Origin: an uncultured Burkholderiales bacterium
Lineage (GTDB): Bacteria; Pseudomonadota; Gammaproteobacteria; Burkholderiales; Burkholderiaceae_C
Length of the DNA stretch: 64,000 nucleotides
NCBI GenBank assembly: GCA_903828695.1
Contig: CAIKNE010000009.1
Coordinates: 1 to 64,000, forward strand
Reading direction: 5' to 3'
The translations under genes and the position numbers were made by a program. A model generated the notes under the pieces. It ran no database searches, was not told the origin of the DNA, and worked only from the letters and a program-made list of their open reading frames with translations. Positions 28,971 to 38,332 of the stretch are shown one piece after another (within the stretch, counting starts at the first letter, position 1; each line of letters opens with the position of its first letter).

Positions 28971-29849
28971 TTGGTCTATCAAACAATCATTTCTGCAGCC
29001 GAATTAAAGACGCTTCTAAGCGAACAGCTCAAGCATTCAAACGTTGTCATCTTTGACTGCAGCTTTGATCTGGGAGACCCATCAAAAGGTTTGACCCAGT
29101 ATAAAGACAACCGCATCGCTGGGGCTTTATATGCAAGTCTTGATACCGACTTGTCCGCGCACAACCCAAGCGACGCCGTTAATGGGGGTCGACACCCCTT
29201 ACCCAAGAGAGAGCTTTTTGCAGCTTGGCTCACCCGCATGGGCGTTGACAACTCGACTCAAGTCATCGTGTACGACAGACAAGGCGTGAACTTTTGCGGT
29301 CGACTTTGGTGGATGCTCAAGTGGTGCGGACACGCTGGTGTTGCTATCTTAGACGGTGGCCTCAAAGCATGGACCGATGCAGGCGGAGCAACCGCAAGTG
29401 GCGAACTACGCGAAACAATTCCTCAGAGTGAAAACTCATTTAAACTGAACAATCCTTTGGTTCAAATGCTAGAAATTGATGCCTTAAAGGGAGCATTAGC
29501 GCAACCTACTCCACCCACTTTAATAGATGCTCGGGCTACCCCTCGCTTCAAAGGGGAAGTGGAGCCACTAGACCCGGTTGCTGGTCATATTCCCGGCGCA
29601 CTCAACAGGCCCTTCAACAACAACCTTGATCCACAGGGTTTCTTTAAAACCAAAGATGCGCTCAGGAAAGAGTTCGATGCACTGCTGAGCAACGTGGATA
29701 CAAGCAGTGTCATACACCAGTGCGGCAGCGGCGTTAGTGCTGTGCCCAATTTGGTGGCAATGGTTATTGCAGGCTTTGGTTATACAACCCTTTATCCGGG
29801 GAGTTGGAGTGAGTGGTCAAGAGTTCCCGGCGCACCCGTAGAGCGCTAA
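28971..29849 (+). CDS. Thiosulfate/3-mercaptopyruvate sulfurtransferase (two-domain rhodanese)
   Basis: A 292-residue protein of two rhodanese domains. The N-terminal, inactive domain has FDCSFDLGDPSKGLTQY and VIVYDRQGVNFCGRLWWMLK. The C-terminal one has LIDARATPRFKGEVEP and the active-site loop HQCGSGVSAVPN with the catalytic cysteine. The CGSGVS loop is of the SseA, mercaptopyruvate-preferring type. The only plausible start is TTG at 28971, with GGGG ten bases upstream. It follows the Rieske gene by 54 bp on the same strand and may be co-transcribed. Confidence 0.92.
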   Translation: MVYQTIISAAELKTLLSEQLKHSNVVIFDCSFDLGDPSKGLTQYKDNRIAGALYASLDTDLSAHNPSDAVNGGRHPLPKRELFAAWLTRMGVDNSTQVIVYDRQGVNFCGRLWWMLKWCGHAGVAILDGGLKAWTDAGGATASGELRETIPQSENSFKLNNPLVQMLEIDALKGALAQPTPPTLIDARATPRFKGEVEPLDPVAGHIPGALNRPFNNNLDPQGFFKTKDALRKEFDALLSNVDTSSVIHQCGSGVSAVPNLVAMVIAGFGYTTLYPGSWSEWSRVPGAPVER

Positions 29850-29969
29850 GTAAAACTCACGCTTAAATATAGACGTAAATTTAAAGATTCATCTTTAACG
29901 ATCCATCCAACGATCGTACAGATGTCGACCCCCTTATTAACAATAATTACCAAGTTGCTCTCGTAAATC

Positions 29970-30602
29970 ATGACTTATAGTGTCAAGGAAATTTTTTATA
30001 CGCTTCAGGGTGAAGGCCTGCGTGCAGGGCGTGCGTCCGTCTTTTGTAGGTTTGCGGGCTGCAACCTCTGGTCGGGTCGAGAGGAGGATAGAGACAGCGC
30101 AATTTGCCAGTTCTGTGATACTGATTTTGTAGGAACAGACGGCACATTGGGCGGTAAGTTTAACCAGGCCACTGAGCTCGCGTCGCTCATTGCTTCCTTG
30201 TGGCCAACTGGGAAAGGCCATCGGTATGTTGTCTTAACAGGCGGGGAGCCCCTACTCCAAGTGGATGAATCGCTTGTTAAAGCGTTACACGACCTCAACT
30301 TTGAGATTGCCGTTGAAACCAATGGTACTGTCATGGCGCCTGAGGGGATTGACTGGATCTGCGTGAGTCCAAAAGCAGGCGCCGAATGGATTCAAAGAAG
30401 TGGACATGAATTGAAACTTGTGTACCCCCAGGCCTTACTTATGCCAAGCATGATTAAGCAAAGTGGTTTTGAGCACTACCTTCTCCAGCCCATGGACGGT
30501 CCCAATCAAAGAGAACATACAGTAAAAGCCGTAGAGTACTGTCAGCACAATCCGCATTGGAGACTGTCAGTTCAAACTCATAAAATTTTGGAGATCCGTT
30601 AG
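29970..30602 (+). CDS. queE: 7-carboxy-7-deazaguanine synthase
   Basis: A 210-residue radical SAM enzyme that contracts carboxytetrahydropterin to 7-carboxy-7-deazaguanine in queuosine synthesis. The cluster motif is a CX14CX2C: the first cysteine in FAGCNLWSGREED and the other two in AICQFCDTDFVG, the QueE variation on the usual CX3CX2C. The SAM-binding VVLTGGEPLLQVD and AVETNGTVMAPEGIDWICVS follow. Its stop overlaps the queD start by one base (TAGTG). Confidence 0.96.
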   Translation: MTYSVKEIFYTLQGEGLRAGRASVFCRFAGCNLWSGREEDRDSAICQFCDTDFVGTDGTLGGKFNQATELASLIASLWPTGKGHRYVVLTGGEPLLQVDESLVKALHDLNFEIAVETNGTVMAPEGIDWICVSPKAGAEWIQRSGHELKLVYPQALLMPSMIKQSGFEHYLLQPMDGPNQREHTVKAVEYCQHNPHWRLSVQTHKILEIR

Positions 30603-30982
30603 TGCCTGAACACAAACAACAATTTGAACTCTCGCAAAGGTTTTATTTTGAAGCAGCTCATACTTTAAACCGCAAAATTGAAACTGAAGGCAGCCTCAGA
30701 ATACATGGCCATACCTACGAAGCCGAGGTGGCTTTAATGGGCACACCCGATTCAAAAACAGGCATGTTGATTGATTTAGGACTTCTCAGACAAGAGATCG
30801 AGCGTGTTAGGGGTTTGTTGGATCATCGTTTTTTAGACGAAGTACAGGAAATAGGTCCGGTTACCTTAGAGAACCTATGTGCATTCATTAAAAAACAATT
30901 AATAATCAAGATCCCTCACCTCTCAAGCGTAACTGTCGAGCGAAAGGCTAGTGGAGATAAATGTGTCTTGAAATGGGCATAG
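30602..30982 (+). CDS. queD: 6-carboxy-5,6,7,8-tetrahydropterin synthase (QueD)
   Basis: A 126-residue tunnelling-fold protein supplying the QueE substrate. The zinc histidines are in FEAAHTLNRK and IHGHTYEAEV, and the catalytic Asp-His pair in LLDHRFLDEV; the pterin-anchoring glutamate fits SVTVERKASGD. In E. coli QueD the HGH motif is preceded by the nucleophilic cysteine (CGRLHGH), whereas here the segment reads GSLRIHGH with serine. A later cysteine (GDKC) is not at that position. The start is GTG, sharing a base with the queE stop. Operon context makes the queuosine role likely despite the missing cysteine. Confidence 0.9.
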   Translation: MPEHKQQFELSQRFYFEAAHTLNRKIETEGSLRIHGHTYEAEVALMGTPDSKTGMLIDLGLLRQEIERVRGLLDHRFLDEVQEIGPVTLENLCAFIKKQLIIKIPHLSSVTVERKASGDKCVLKWA

Positions 30983-31047
30983 CAAATACGATACTCCTCA
31001 ACCGTTCGGCGACAAGCATCAAATACTATTCCTTGGCTAGAAAAAAC

Positions 31048-32766
31048 TTAATCCGCCAAACCCAACTCTAGATATTTACTGACGAGCGTGGAACGCTCGC
31101 TAAGCGCGCCTGCAACTAAGCCAAGGCCTTGACTCACAGCAGAGAGTGAATCCAAGTGTTTGATGGGGACAGAGAAGATTGCGTTTTTTTGCAGCTCTAA
31201 GATGAGTTGCTTGGAGCGCGACATCCCACCCGTCAAGTAAATAGTTTCAGGTCGTTTACCGACTTTAACAATTGCTTCTTCGACAACCTTCAAAATGGAT
31301 GAAATAGGGCTCTTCAGGCTAGCCGCAAAGGCTTCATCTCTAGTTTGAATCGCCAAATCTTCCTCAATAAAGTCTAAATGATTTTTGAATAGTTCTTGTT
31401 GGGAAAGTCCGATCTTAAGTCGTTCGGCCTCAATGATTAGTTTGTGCTGATACTGATTTTCCTGAACCGTCAGCAGTCTTCTCAACTTATCCGGCTCAGC
31501 AGCACCTTTGATGAGCTGATGCAACTCATAACCTGATTTTGAAAATCTGATCTGCGCCTGTAAATCCCTAGTTGCAATAGAGTCTCTGATGATTGCACTG
31601 GGTATTGGCAAGCCATTAACGCCCAAGGTCTCGCGACCAAAATAGGGCATGAATATATTCCACGCGAGCGTTTCATCAAAGTCGGTCCCGCCAATTCTTG
31701 ATCCAGTGCTTCTTAGAACATGATATTCATTAGACTTTTCATCGTAATTTAAAAAAGAGCAATCAGTCGTTCCACCACCAATATCAACAATCAAGGTACT
31801 CTTCGTATGCTGCGATTGCTCATCTATGGTGAGTGTTGCGGCTACGGGTTCAATGAAAAACTTAACATCCTTAAAGTCCGCTCTTTGCGCTGCTTGTCGC
31901 ATCAGTCCAAGCGCTTGCTCATTTCCGAGCTCGCCCCTAGAACCGTGATAGTTGACGGGACGTCCTATCACCACGCCTTCAAATTTTTTATTAAAAAATA
32001 TCTCTGATTTTTCTTTAATGTGACTCAATATTTTTGCAATAATACCAACGAAGAATTCTTGATGGTCGGCTCTAATATCAGCGCCCAAGAATGATTTTGG
32101 CGACCTTAAATAAAAACCACTCAAAGGGTCTTCAGCATACGCGTTGATGGCTTTTAGTCCGAATAAAAAATCCTTATTCCTCTTTAATGCATCAAAGAAG
32201 GTCTGGTCTAAATACTGTTTATTGAGATCTTCAGAGATTTCTCGTTGCATTGAACTTCGCACAGACCGTCTGATCGACTCCTCAGAGGCTGCTATGCGCA
32301 TTAACCGGATTTGCTCGGTCTCATAATGAATCCGGTTATGCTGAAACTCTTTTAATAATTGCTGATACTCAACTTCATCCTTCGCGTATTGCTGTTGCAA
32401 GCGCTCAAACCCTTGTAATTCCTCTTGATAGGATGCCCCCTGATCCTGAACATCTTGCTCCAATGGCCTTACAGGATCTACAGGCGGCTTGGGTTTGTTT
32501 CTCGCATCGAATTGAAGCAATATCTCTAAAAGCTCAGCCTCATCTGAGGCCCTCCTACGTCGCTCCTCAGCCATGGCCTCTTTAACGCGTTGATCCAGTT
32601 CGTCCTCATCAACTTCAAGGTTCGTTGACATTGCTCGATTGACAAATAACACAGTTGGCAATAATATTGATTCACCTTCGAGCGGGACAAAAGCTATCTC
32701 ACCACTGGCTGCAGGGGCACAAGCAACGCAATTGGATGTGCCGAAATCTAATCCTAAATAGTTCAT
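31048..32766 (-). CDS. Hsp70-family chaperone-like protein, YegD type, with coiled-coil insert
   Basis: A 572-residue actin-like ATPase of the YegD branch. The phosphate-1 loop is YLGLDFGTSNCVACAP, then PKSFLGADIR, VVIGRPVNYHG, IEPVAATLTIDEQ, the phosphate-2 loop LIVDIGGGTTDCSFLNYD, RIGGTDFDE, and the adenosine motif IYLTGGMSRSKQL. E. coli YegD has about 450 residues. The extra length is an insert at about residues 50-180 rich in Glu, Gln, Arg and Leu (for example EELQGFERLQQQYAKDEVEY), predicted as a long coiled coil within lobe I. There is no substrate-binding beta-domain like DnaK. Function of the family is unresolved. It is 114 bp from the acyl-CoA dehydrogenase upstream on the same strand and converges on queD. 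Confidence 0.87.
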   Translation of the reverse strand: MNYLGLDFGTSNCVACAPAASGEIAFVPLEGESILLPTVLFVNRAMSTNLEVDEDELDQRVKEAMAEERRRRASDEAELLEILLQFDARNKPKPPVDPVRPLEQDVQDQGASYQEELQGFERLQQQYAKDEVEYQQLLKEFQHNRIHYETEQIRLMRIAASEESIRRSVRSSMQREISEDLNKQYLDQTFFDALKRNKDFLFGLKAINAYAEDPLSGFYLRSPKSFLGADIRADHQEFFVGIIAKILSHIKEKSEIFFNKKFEGVVIGRPVNYHGSRGELGNEQALGLMRQAAQRADFKDVKFFIEPVAATLTIDEQSQHTKSTLIVDIGGGTTDCSFLNYDEKSNEYHVLRSTGSRIGGTDFDETLAWNIFMPYFGRETLGVNGLPIPSAIIRDSIATRDLQAQIRFSKSGYELHQLIKGAAEPDKLRRLLTVQENQYQHKLIIEAERLKIGLSQQELFKNHLDFIEEDLAIQTRDEAFAASLKSPISSILKVVEEAIVKVGKRPETIYLTGGMSRSKQLILELQKNAIFSVPIKHLDSLSAVSQGLGLVAGALSERSTLVSKYLELGLAD

Positions 32767-32880
32767 GCCCTATTTTACGTCGAGGACACGCAGCGCGTGA
32801 AAGCTATCCATGCTTTTGATTGAAACGTGTCATCGAAGTTTGCACTAAGCAACTCATCAAAGCAAAGCATTCAATATGCT

Positions 32881-34014
32881 TTACTGAGCAAGCGACCTAC
32901 CAATCACCAATCTTTGGATATCGCTTGCACCCTCATAAATTTGGCAAACACGAACATCGCGGTATATTCGCTCCACAGGAAAGTCACTCACGTAGCCATA
33001 TCCACCGTGAATTTGAATTGCGTCTGTACAAACTTTTTCCGCCACTTCTGAGGCAAATAGTTTAGCCATTGATGCCTCAGTTAAACAAGGCTTCCCGGCG
33101 TCTTTTAACATCGCTGCCCTCCACACCATCAACCTTGCAGCGTCGAGTTGAGTCGCCATATCTGCTAGGCGAAAATTAACCGCTTGATGCTCGATGATCG
33201 GGACTCCAAAGGTAACCCTATCTTTGGCGTACTTGATGGAGGCGTCCAATGCTGCCCGCGCCATCCCAACCGCTTGCGCGGCAATTCCGATACGACCGGC
33301 CTCTAAATTGGAGAGTGCAATTTTGTAACCCTCTCCCTCCTGACCCACCAAACAAGTTACAGGGATTCGGCAGTTCTCAAACAAGATCTGTGCAGTGTCT
33401 GAGGCGCGCTGCCCCATTTTTTCTTCAATTCGTGCAACGATATAACCCGCAGTGTTTGTCGGAACCAAAAAACAAGAGATACCCCTCTTTCCCGCACTCT
33501 TATCTGTTACTGCAAGAACAATTGCAACATCTGCATATTTCCCCGAGGTAATGAACTGCTTTACGCCGTTTAAAACATAATGATCTCCGTCACGGTCCGC
33601 ACGTGTCGTAATAGCAGAAGCGTCAGAGCCCGTATGGGGCTCAGTCAGACAAAAGCAGCCTAACTTCTCCCCTTTGGCCAATGGTCTTAACCACTCCTCC
33701 TTTTGAATCTGGCTACCGTATCGAAGTGTGATTCCGCAGGGCAAGGAATTTTGAACGCTCACGATCGTTGAAGTCGCACCGTCCCCAGCCGCTATCTCCT
33801 CCAAACTCAAAACCAAGGACATGTAATCCATTCCAGCCCCGCCCCACTCCTCGGGCACCACCATCCCCATCGCACCCAACTCGCCCAACTCCTGAATGGC
33901 TTGTTTGGGAAAGGTATGATTTCTATCCCACTCAGATGCAAAAGGTACGAGCCGGTCTTGTGCAAAACTGCGCATTGCATCACGAATCATCTCTTGTTCG
34001 CTGGTTAATATCAT
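32881..34014 (-). CDS. Acyl-CoA dehydrogenase, short/branched-chain type
   Basis: A 377-residue FAD flavoprotein oxidising acyl-CoA to 2-enoyl-CoA, passing electrons to ETF. It shows the FAD segment CFCLTEPHTGSDAS, FITSGKYADVAIV, the dimer motif [20 protein letters not shown] and, near the C-terminus, GGYGYVSDFPVERIYRD and CQIYEGASDIQRL, whose glutamate is the catalytic base in SCAD-type enzymes. The ATG at 34014 is chosen: AGGA lies upstream and it is 8 bp after the thiolase stop, whereas a longer frame would run into thiolase. With the adjacent SDR and thiolase it suits 2-methylbutyryl-CoA oxidation in isoleucine breakdown, an inference from context. Confidence 0.93.
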   Translation of the reverse strand: MILTSEQEMIRDAMRSFAQDRLVPFASEWDRNHTFPKQAIQELGELGAMGMVVPEEWGGAGMDYMSLVLSLEEIAAGDGATSTIVSVQNSLPCGITLRYGSQIQKEEWLRPLAKGEKLGCFCLTEPHTGSDASAITTRADRDGDHYVLNGVKQFITSGKYADVAIVLAVTDKSAGKRGISCFLVPTNTAGYIVARIEEKMGQRASDTAQILFENCRIPVTCLVGQEGEGYKIALSNLEAGRIGIAAQAVGMARAALDASIKYAKDRVTFGVPIIEHQAVNFRLADMATQLDAARLMVWRAAMLKDAGKPCLTEASMAKLFASEVAEKVCTDAIQIHGGYGYVSDFPVERIYRDVRVCQIYEGASDIQRLVIGRSLAQ

Positions 34015-34022
34015 TTTGCGTC

Positions 34023-35219
34023 CTAAGAATACATCTCGAGTGCTACAGCTGTCGCCTCGCCTCCACCAATACAAAGGGTGGCAACACCGCGCTTCAATGC
34101 TTTTTTCTTGAGTGCTCCTAGAAGGGTCACCATAATTCGGGCACCCGAGGCGCCTATCGGATGCCCAAGCGCGCAAGCGCCTCCGTGAATATTGACCTTT
34201 TCTGCAGGCAATTGCAGCTCATGCATCGCAGCCATTGCTACCACCGCAAAAGCTTCATTGATCTCGTACAGATCCACACTGTCTGTGCTCCAACCGATCT
34301 TTGCCATCAACTTTTGAATAGCACCTATGGGCGCAGTTGGAAAGAGTGCTGGTGTAAACGCATGATTCACGTGACCCACCATTTTGGCGATAGGCTTGAG
34401 CCCTAGTTTATGAGCCTGCGACTCCTTCATCAGTACTAAAGCGGCTGCTCCGTCTGAGATAGAGGAGGAGTTGGCGGCTGTAACTGACCCGTCTTTTTTG
34501 AATGCAGGCTTGAGCGTTGGTATCTTCTCGATATTGACCGCAAAGGGGCCTTCATCTTTATCAATAACTACGTCCCCCTTTTTACCGCTGACCGTCACAG
34601 GGACTATTTCCCAATTAAAACTTCCGTTATTACTGGCCTCTTGTGCACGCTGGGTCGATCGCACAGCGTAATCATCTTGCGCTTCACGTGTGAACTTGTA
34701 GCTGCTTGCACAGTCCTCTGCAAAGGTGCCCATCAAGCGTCCACGACTTTCTTTTGAATAGGCGTCTTCTAGTCCGTCAAGGAACATATGATCTAAGAGT
34801 TGACCATGTCCTAACCTGTACCCGCCCCTCGCTTTGGGCAGTAGGTAAGGTGAATTTGTCATCGACTCCATTCCACCCACAACTGCAATTGAAGTGGATC
34901 CCGCAACAATCGCATCATGACCCATCATTGTTGCTTTCATGCCTGAACCGCACACCTTGCTAATCGTCGTACATGCTGCGCTCAAGGGCAAATGAGCCAA
35001 AAGTGCGGCTTGTCGTGTGGGCGCCTGCCCCTGACCAGCAGGGAGCACACAACCCATTAGCACTTCCTCGATCAAGACGGGGTCTAAGCCCGCCCGCTGA
35101 ACGGCTGCATGGATTGCACTTGAGCCAAGCATAGGGGCCGTTTGATTTGCAAATACGCCCTGAAAACCACCCATGGGAGTTCGTACAGCGGAGACGATAA
35201 CAACTGGATCATGTGACAT
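34023..35219 (-). CDS. Acetyl-CoA C-acyltransferase (thiolase)
   Basis: A 398-residue thiolase that splits 3-ketoacyl-CoA with CoA. The three catalytic elements are present: the nucleophile in TISKVCGSGMKATMMGHDAI, the histidine in GGACALGHPIGASGARI, and the second cysteine in ATLCIGGGEATAVALE. It begins MSHDPVVIVSAVRTPMGGFQ, typical of the degradative group. It stands between an SDR dehydrogenase and an acyl-CoA dehydrogenase, so cleavage of 2-methylacetoacetyl-CoA to acetyl- and propionyl-CoA is a reasonable role. Confidence 0.95.
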   Translation of the reverse strand: MSHDPVVIVSAVRTPMGGFQGVFANQTAPMLGSSAIHAAVQRAGLDPVLIEEVLMGCVLPAGQGQAPTRQAALLAHLPLSAACTTISKVCGSGMKATMMGHDAIVAGSTSIAVVGGMESMTNSPYLLPKARGGYRLGHGQLLDHMFLDGLEDAYSKESRGRLMGTFAEDCASSYKFTREAQDDYAVRSTQRAQEASNNGSFNWEIVPVTVSGKKGDVVIDKDEGPFAVNIEKIPTLKPAFKKDGSVTAANSSSISDGAAALVLMKESQAHKLGLKPIAKMVGHVNHAFTPALFPTAPIGAIQKLMAKIGWSTDSVDLYEINEAFAVVAMAAMHELQLPAEKVNIHGGACALGHPIGASGARIMVTLLGALKKKALKRGVATLCIGGGEATAVALEMYS

Positions 35220-35266
35220 AAGACTATTTTTTAGTATTGTTGGTTTATTTTGTTTGTAGATGATGA

Positions 35267-36031
35267 TTATTTAGGTGCCAAACGAATGGACCCGTCCAAG
35301 CGAATAACTTCGCCGTTAAGATATTGATTACCCAAGATGTGACATACGAGGGAAGCGTACTCTGCAGGCTTACCCAAACGAGCAGGATAGGGCACCGTTT
35401 TACCAAGTGCATCTTGAATGTCTTGGGGCATGCTGAGGAGCATTGGAGTTTCCATAATTCCGGGCGCAATAGCCATGACGCGAATACCTGATCGAGCAAG
35501 CTCTCGCGCGATGGGCAAGGTCATGGCGACGATCCCCCCTTTAGAGGCAGCGTAGGCTGCTTGTCCAAGCTGTCCATCGTAAGCGGCAACTGACGCAGTG
35601 CTGATTAACACGCCCCGCTCACCCGTTTCATCAGGATCGCAGGCCCCCATGATTTCGGCTGCGAGCCTAATCATATTAAAGCTACCAATTAAATTAATCC
35701 CAATGGTGCGCGTAAAGGACTCTAATTTGTGAGCGCCTTCTCTACCAACCACTTTTTCCGCAGTTGCAATACCAGCGCAGTTGATCAAACCGCGAAGCAC
35801 TCCCATGGATTTAGCTACCTCAAATGCATTTTTTGCGCTGACCTCATCTGTGACGTCTGCAGCTACAAATTGACAGTGAACACCTAACTCCACGGCAACA
35901 GCATTACCTGCAGTCGCATTCACATCAACGAGAACAACTTTGCCTCCTTGATCGATAAGCATTTTTGCAGTTGCGGCCCCAAGCCCTGAACCGCCACCTG
36001 TTACCACGAATACATTGTCTTTAATTTGCAT
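35267..36031 (-). CDS. SDR 3-hydroxyacyl-CoA dehydrogenase (HSD17B10-like)
   Basis: A 254-residue short-chain dehydrogenase. NAD binding is shown by FVVTGGGSGLGAATAKML and the acidic VLVDVN after strand 2, with NCAGIATAEKVVG next. The catalytic serine is in LISTASVAAYDG and the YxxxK pair in AAYAASKGGIVAMTLPIAR. The sequence resembles mammalian type II 3-hydroxyacyl-CoA dehydrogenase, which oxidises 2-methyl-3-hydroxybutyryl-CoA in isoleucine breakdown. Its position between acyl-CoA dehydrogenase (18 bp upstream) and thiolase supports that step here. Confidence 0.92.
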   Translation of the reverse strand: MQIKDNVFVVTGGGSGLGAATAKMLIDQGGKVVLVDVNATAGNAVAVELGVHCQFVAADVTDEVSAKNAFEVAKSMGVLRGLINCAGIATAEKVVGREGAHKLESFTRTIGINLIGSFNMIRLAAEIMGACDPDETGERGVLISTASVAAYDGQLGQAAYAASKGGIVAMTLPIARELARSGIRVMAIAPGIMETPMLLSMPQDIQDALGKTVPYPARLGKPAEYASLVCHILGNQYLNGEVIRLDGSIRLAPK

Positions 36032-36048
36032 AAAAAATCCTCTAATAA

Positions 36049-37200
36049 CTAGAAATCTAATTCTTTCAAAGCACGTGCAATCACCAACCTTTGAACTTCG
36101 CTCGTCCCCTCATAAATTTGAGTGATCCGTGCATCTCTATAAAAACGCTCTACTGGATAGTCCTCTAAATAGCCGTAACCGCCGTAAATTTGTATGGCCT
36201 TGGAACAAACAGCCTCTGCCATCTCAGATGCAAAGAGCTTGGCCTGAGAGGCCTCTGATAGACAAGGCTCACTTCGCTCGCGCATACTCGCAGCTTGAAG
36301 TATCAATAAGCGGGCTGCATTGATTTGGGTCTGCATATCGGCCAAGAGATTTGCAATGCTTTGGTGCTCAATGATAGGTACTCCAAACTGAATGCGCTCG
36401 CGAGCGTAGTCGAGGGCAGCCTCAAAGGCAGCTCTCGCAATCCCAAGCGCCTGAGCTGCAATACCGATACGTCCTCCCTCAAGGTTGGACAAAGCAATTG
36501 CCAGACCCTTACCTCTTGGCCCCAATAAATTAGCCTCTGGGATTTCACAATTCTCTAAGGTAATAGCGCAGGTATCGGAGCCGCGTATGCCTAGTTTTTT
36601 TTCTACTCTGTTCACTATAAATCCAGGCGTATGGGTTGGCACTAAAAAGGCTGAAATCCCTCTTTTACCAAGCTCTGGATCAGTGACCGCAAAAACGATT
36701 GCAAGACTGGCGCGTTTGCCATTGCTCACAAATTGCTTGGCACCGTTTAAGACCCACTTTCCGTCCTTTAAGACGGCCTTGGTTTTTAAATTATTGGCCT
36801 CAGATCCTGCCTGGGGTTCAGTTAAACAAAAGCAACCAATAGCGCGCCCACTTGCAAGTTGCGTTAACCAGGTTTGCTTTTGTTCATCACTTCCGTATTT
36901 CAAAATAGGTCCACACCCAACCGAGTTGTGAATGCTCATAATGGCACCCACCGAACCGTCGCCCACCGAGATCTCCTCTACAGCAAGGGCGTAGGAGACA
37001 TAATCAACATTTGCACCGCCCCACTGCTCAGGCACATTCATCCCTAACAAACCCAACTCGCCCATTTGAGTGATCACCGCCTCATCTATCCACCCCTCTT
37101 TATCCCAGCGTTCGCTGTGCGGTCTTAATTCTTTTCTGGCAAAGTCCTTTGCCATGTCGCGAATCATTTTCTGTTCATCAGAGAATTGTAAAAATGTCAT
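36049..37200 (-). CDS. Acyl-CoA dehydrogenase, short/branched-chain type
   Basis: A 383-residue acyl-CoA dehydrogenase paralogous to the one at 32881. Motifs include [60 protein letters not shown], and [20 protein letters not shown] then [18 protein letters not shown] with the SCAD-type catalytic glutamate. Two such enzymes in one gene run suggest separate substrates, for example isobutyryl-CoA and 2-methylbutyryl-CoA; which is which cannot be told from sequence alone. A 133-bp gap precedes it, so it may have its own promoter. Confidence 0.93.
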   Translation of the reverse strand: MTFLQFSDEQKMIRDMAKDFARKELRPHSERWDKEGWIDEAVITQMGELGLLGMNVPEQWGGANVDYVSYALAVEEISVGDGSVGAIMSIHNSVGCGPILKYGSDEQKQTWLTQLASGRAIGCFCLTEPQAGSEANNLKTKAVLKDGKWVLNGAKQFVSNGKRASLAIVFAVTDPELGKRGISAFLVPTHTPGFIVNRVEKKLGIRGSDTCAITLENCEIPEANLLGPRGKGLAIALSNLEGGRIGIAAQALGIARAAFEAALDYARERIQFGVPIIEHQSIANLLADMQTQINAARLLILQAASMRERSEPCLSEASQAKLFASEMAEAVCSKAIQIYGGYGYLEDYPVERFYRDARITQIYEGTSEVQRLVIARALKELDF

Positions 37201-37333
37201 GGTTAAATCAAAGTGTCCAGGGATTTAAGACTTAAGGGGTAGTTTAAGAGTGAATCAAATTCAATAAACTCAATTATTTTTTGACCCATTCGATACGCCC
37301 CCTGCGAATGACTAAAATTTAATTTGCAGCAGA

Positions 37334-38230
37334 TTATTTTTTTCGAAACAAGTTGATGATGGCTGAGAAATCTAGCCCACCGTGTCCTTGCAAACTAAAA
37401 GTCTGATACATCTGTTGAGCAAGACTTCCAAGCGGTATGGGTTGCTTGGCCGATTTAGCAGCTTCTGCAGCGAGACCCAAGTCTTTGAGCATTAAGTCAG
37501 CGCCAAACCCACCCGTATAACCACGACTTGATGGAACGTTTTCCAAAACGCCTGGATAAGGGTTATAGGTATCCGAGCTCCAACACCGTCCACTGGAGGT
37601 GTTGATAATGCCCGCTAATATCTTGGGATCCATACCTAATGAAACGCCCAACGACATCGCCTCAGCAGTGCCAATCATGGAGATGCCTAAAAGCATGTTG
37701 TTGGCAACTTTCGCAACCTGTCCATTGCCACTTGCTCCGCAATAGACAATGTTTTTGCCCATTTTCGTGAAGACATCCTTCCATTGATGAAAGTCCGACT
37801 CAGCGCCTCCAACCATAAATGTGAGCGTTCCAGCCTCAGCACCTCCAGTTCCCCCGGATACCGGCGCATCTAACATCACGTTTCCTTGTGCAGCGGCTAA
37901 AGATGCGACCTCCCTGGCCGTCTGCGGATCTATCGTAGAACTGTCTATCAAAACGGTTTTAGGAGTTATGCTTGCCAACAAACCCTCACCCCCAAGGTAC
38001 ACTGATTTGACGTGCTGAGCAGCGGGCAACATGGTGATAATTAAATCCAATCCACCTTGCGCTAGCAACTTAGGAGAGGGAGCGGCAGAAACTTTGCCAG
38101 GATATTGCTGCAATAACTTATGAACGCTGGCCTGAACAAGATCAAAAATAACGAGCTCGTGACCCGCTTTTAATAAGTTACTCGCCATAGGTGAGCCCAT
38201 ATTACCTAAACCAATAAAACCGATTTTCAT
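37334..38230 (-). CDS. mmsB: 3-hydroxyisobutyrate dehydrogenase
   Basis: A 298-residue beta-hydroxyacid dehydrogenase oxidising 3-hydroxyisobutyrate to methylmalonate semialdehyde in valine breakdown. The Rossmann motif is IGFIGLGNMGSPMASNLLKA, the substrate motif DAPVSGGTGGAEAGTLTFMV, and the catalytic lysine lies in GQVAKVANNMLLGISM. The ATG at 38230 has AGGAG six bases upstream, better than the in-frame GTG at 38248. The methylmalonate-semialdehyde dehydrogenase (mmsA) that usually accompanies it is not in the window, nor is 3-hydroxyisobutyryl-CoA hydrolase. Confidence 0.93.
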   Translation of the reverse strand: MKIGFIGLGNMGSPMASNLLKAGHELVIFDLVQASVHKLLQQYPGKVSAAPSPKLLAQGGLDLIITMLPAAQHVKSVYLGGEGLLASITPKTVLIDSSTIDPQTAREVASLAAAQGNVMLDAPVSGGTGGAEAGTLTFMVGGAESDFHQWKDVFTKMGKNIVYCGASGNGQVAKVANNMLLGISMIGTAEAMSLGVSLGMDPKILAGIINTSSGRCWSSDTYNPYPGVLENVPSSRGYTGGFGADLMLKDLGLAAEAAKSAKQPIPLGSLAQQMYQTFSLQGHGGLDFSAIINLFRKK

Positions 38231-38332
38231 AACTTCTCCTGTAAGCACCTGCTAGATATCGTGGATGTGCATGCAGGCCAAGCATAAGCCCCTCACAACT
38301 CAATTGCTGTCATCTAATAGACAATGTAGGGG

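Noticed and set aside
29850-29969. preQ1 riboswitch upstream of queE
   Set aside because: The leader has no C-rich aptamer loop or pseudoknot pattern of preQ1 classes, and queE-queD may be read from an ordinary promoter.
34015-34176. N-terminal extension of the acyl-CoA dehydrogenase at 32881
   Set aside because: The extra 54 residues overlap the thiolase C-terminal codons in another frame; the ATG at 34014 has a ribosome binding site and gives normal family length.
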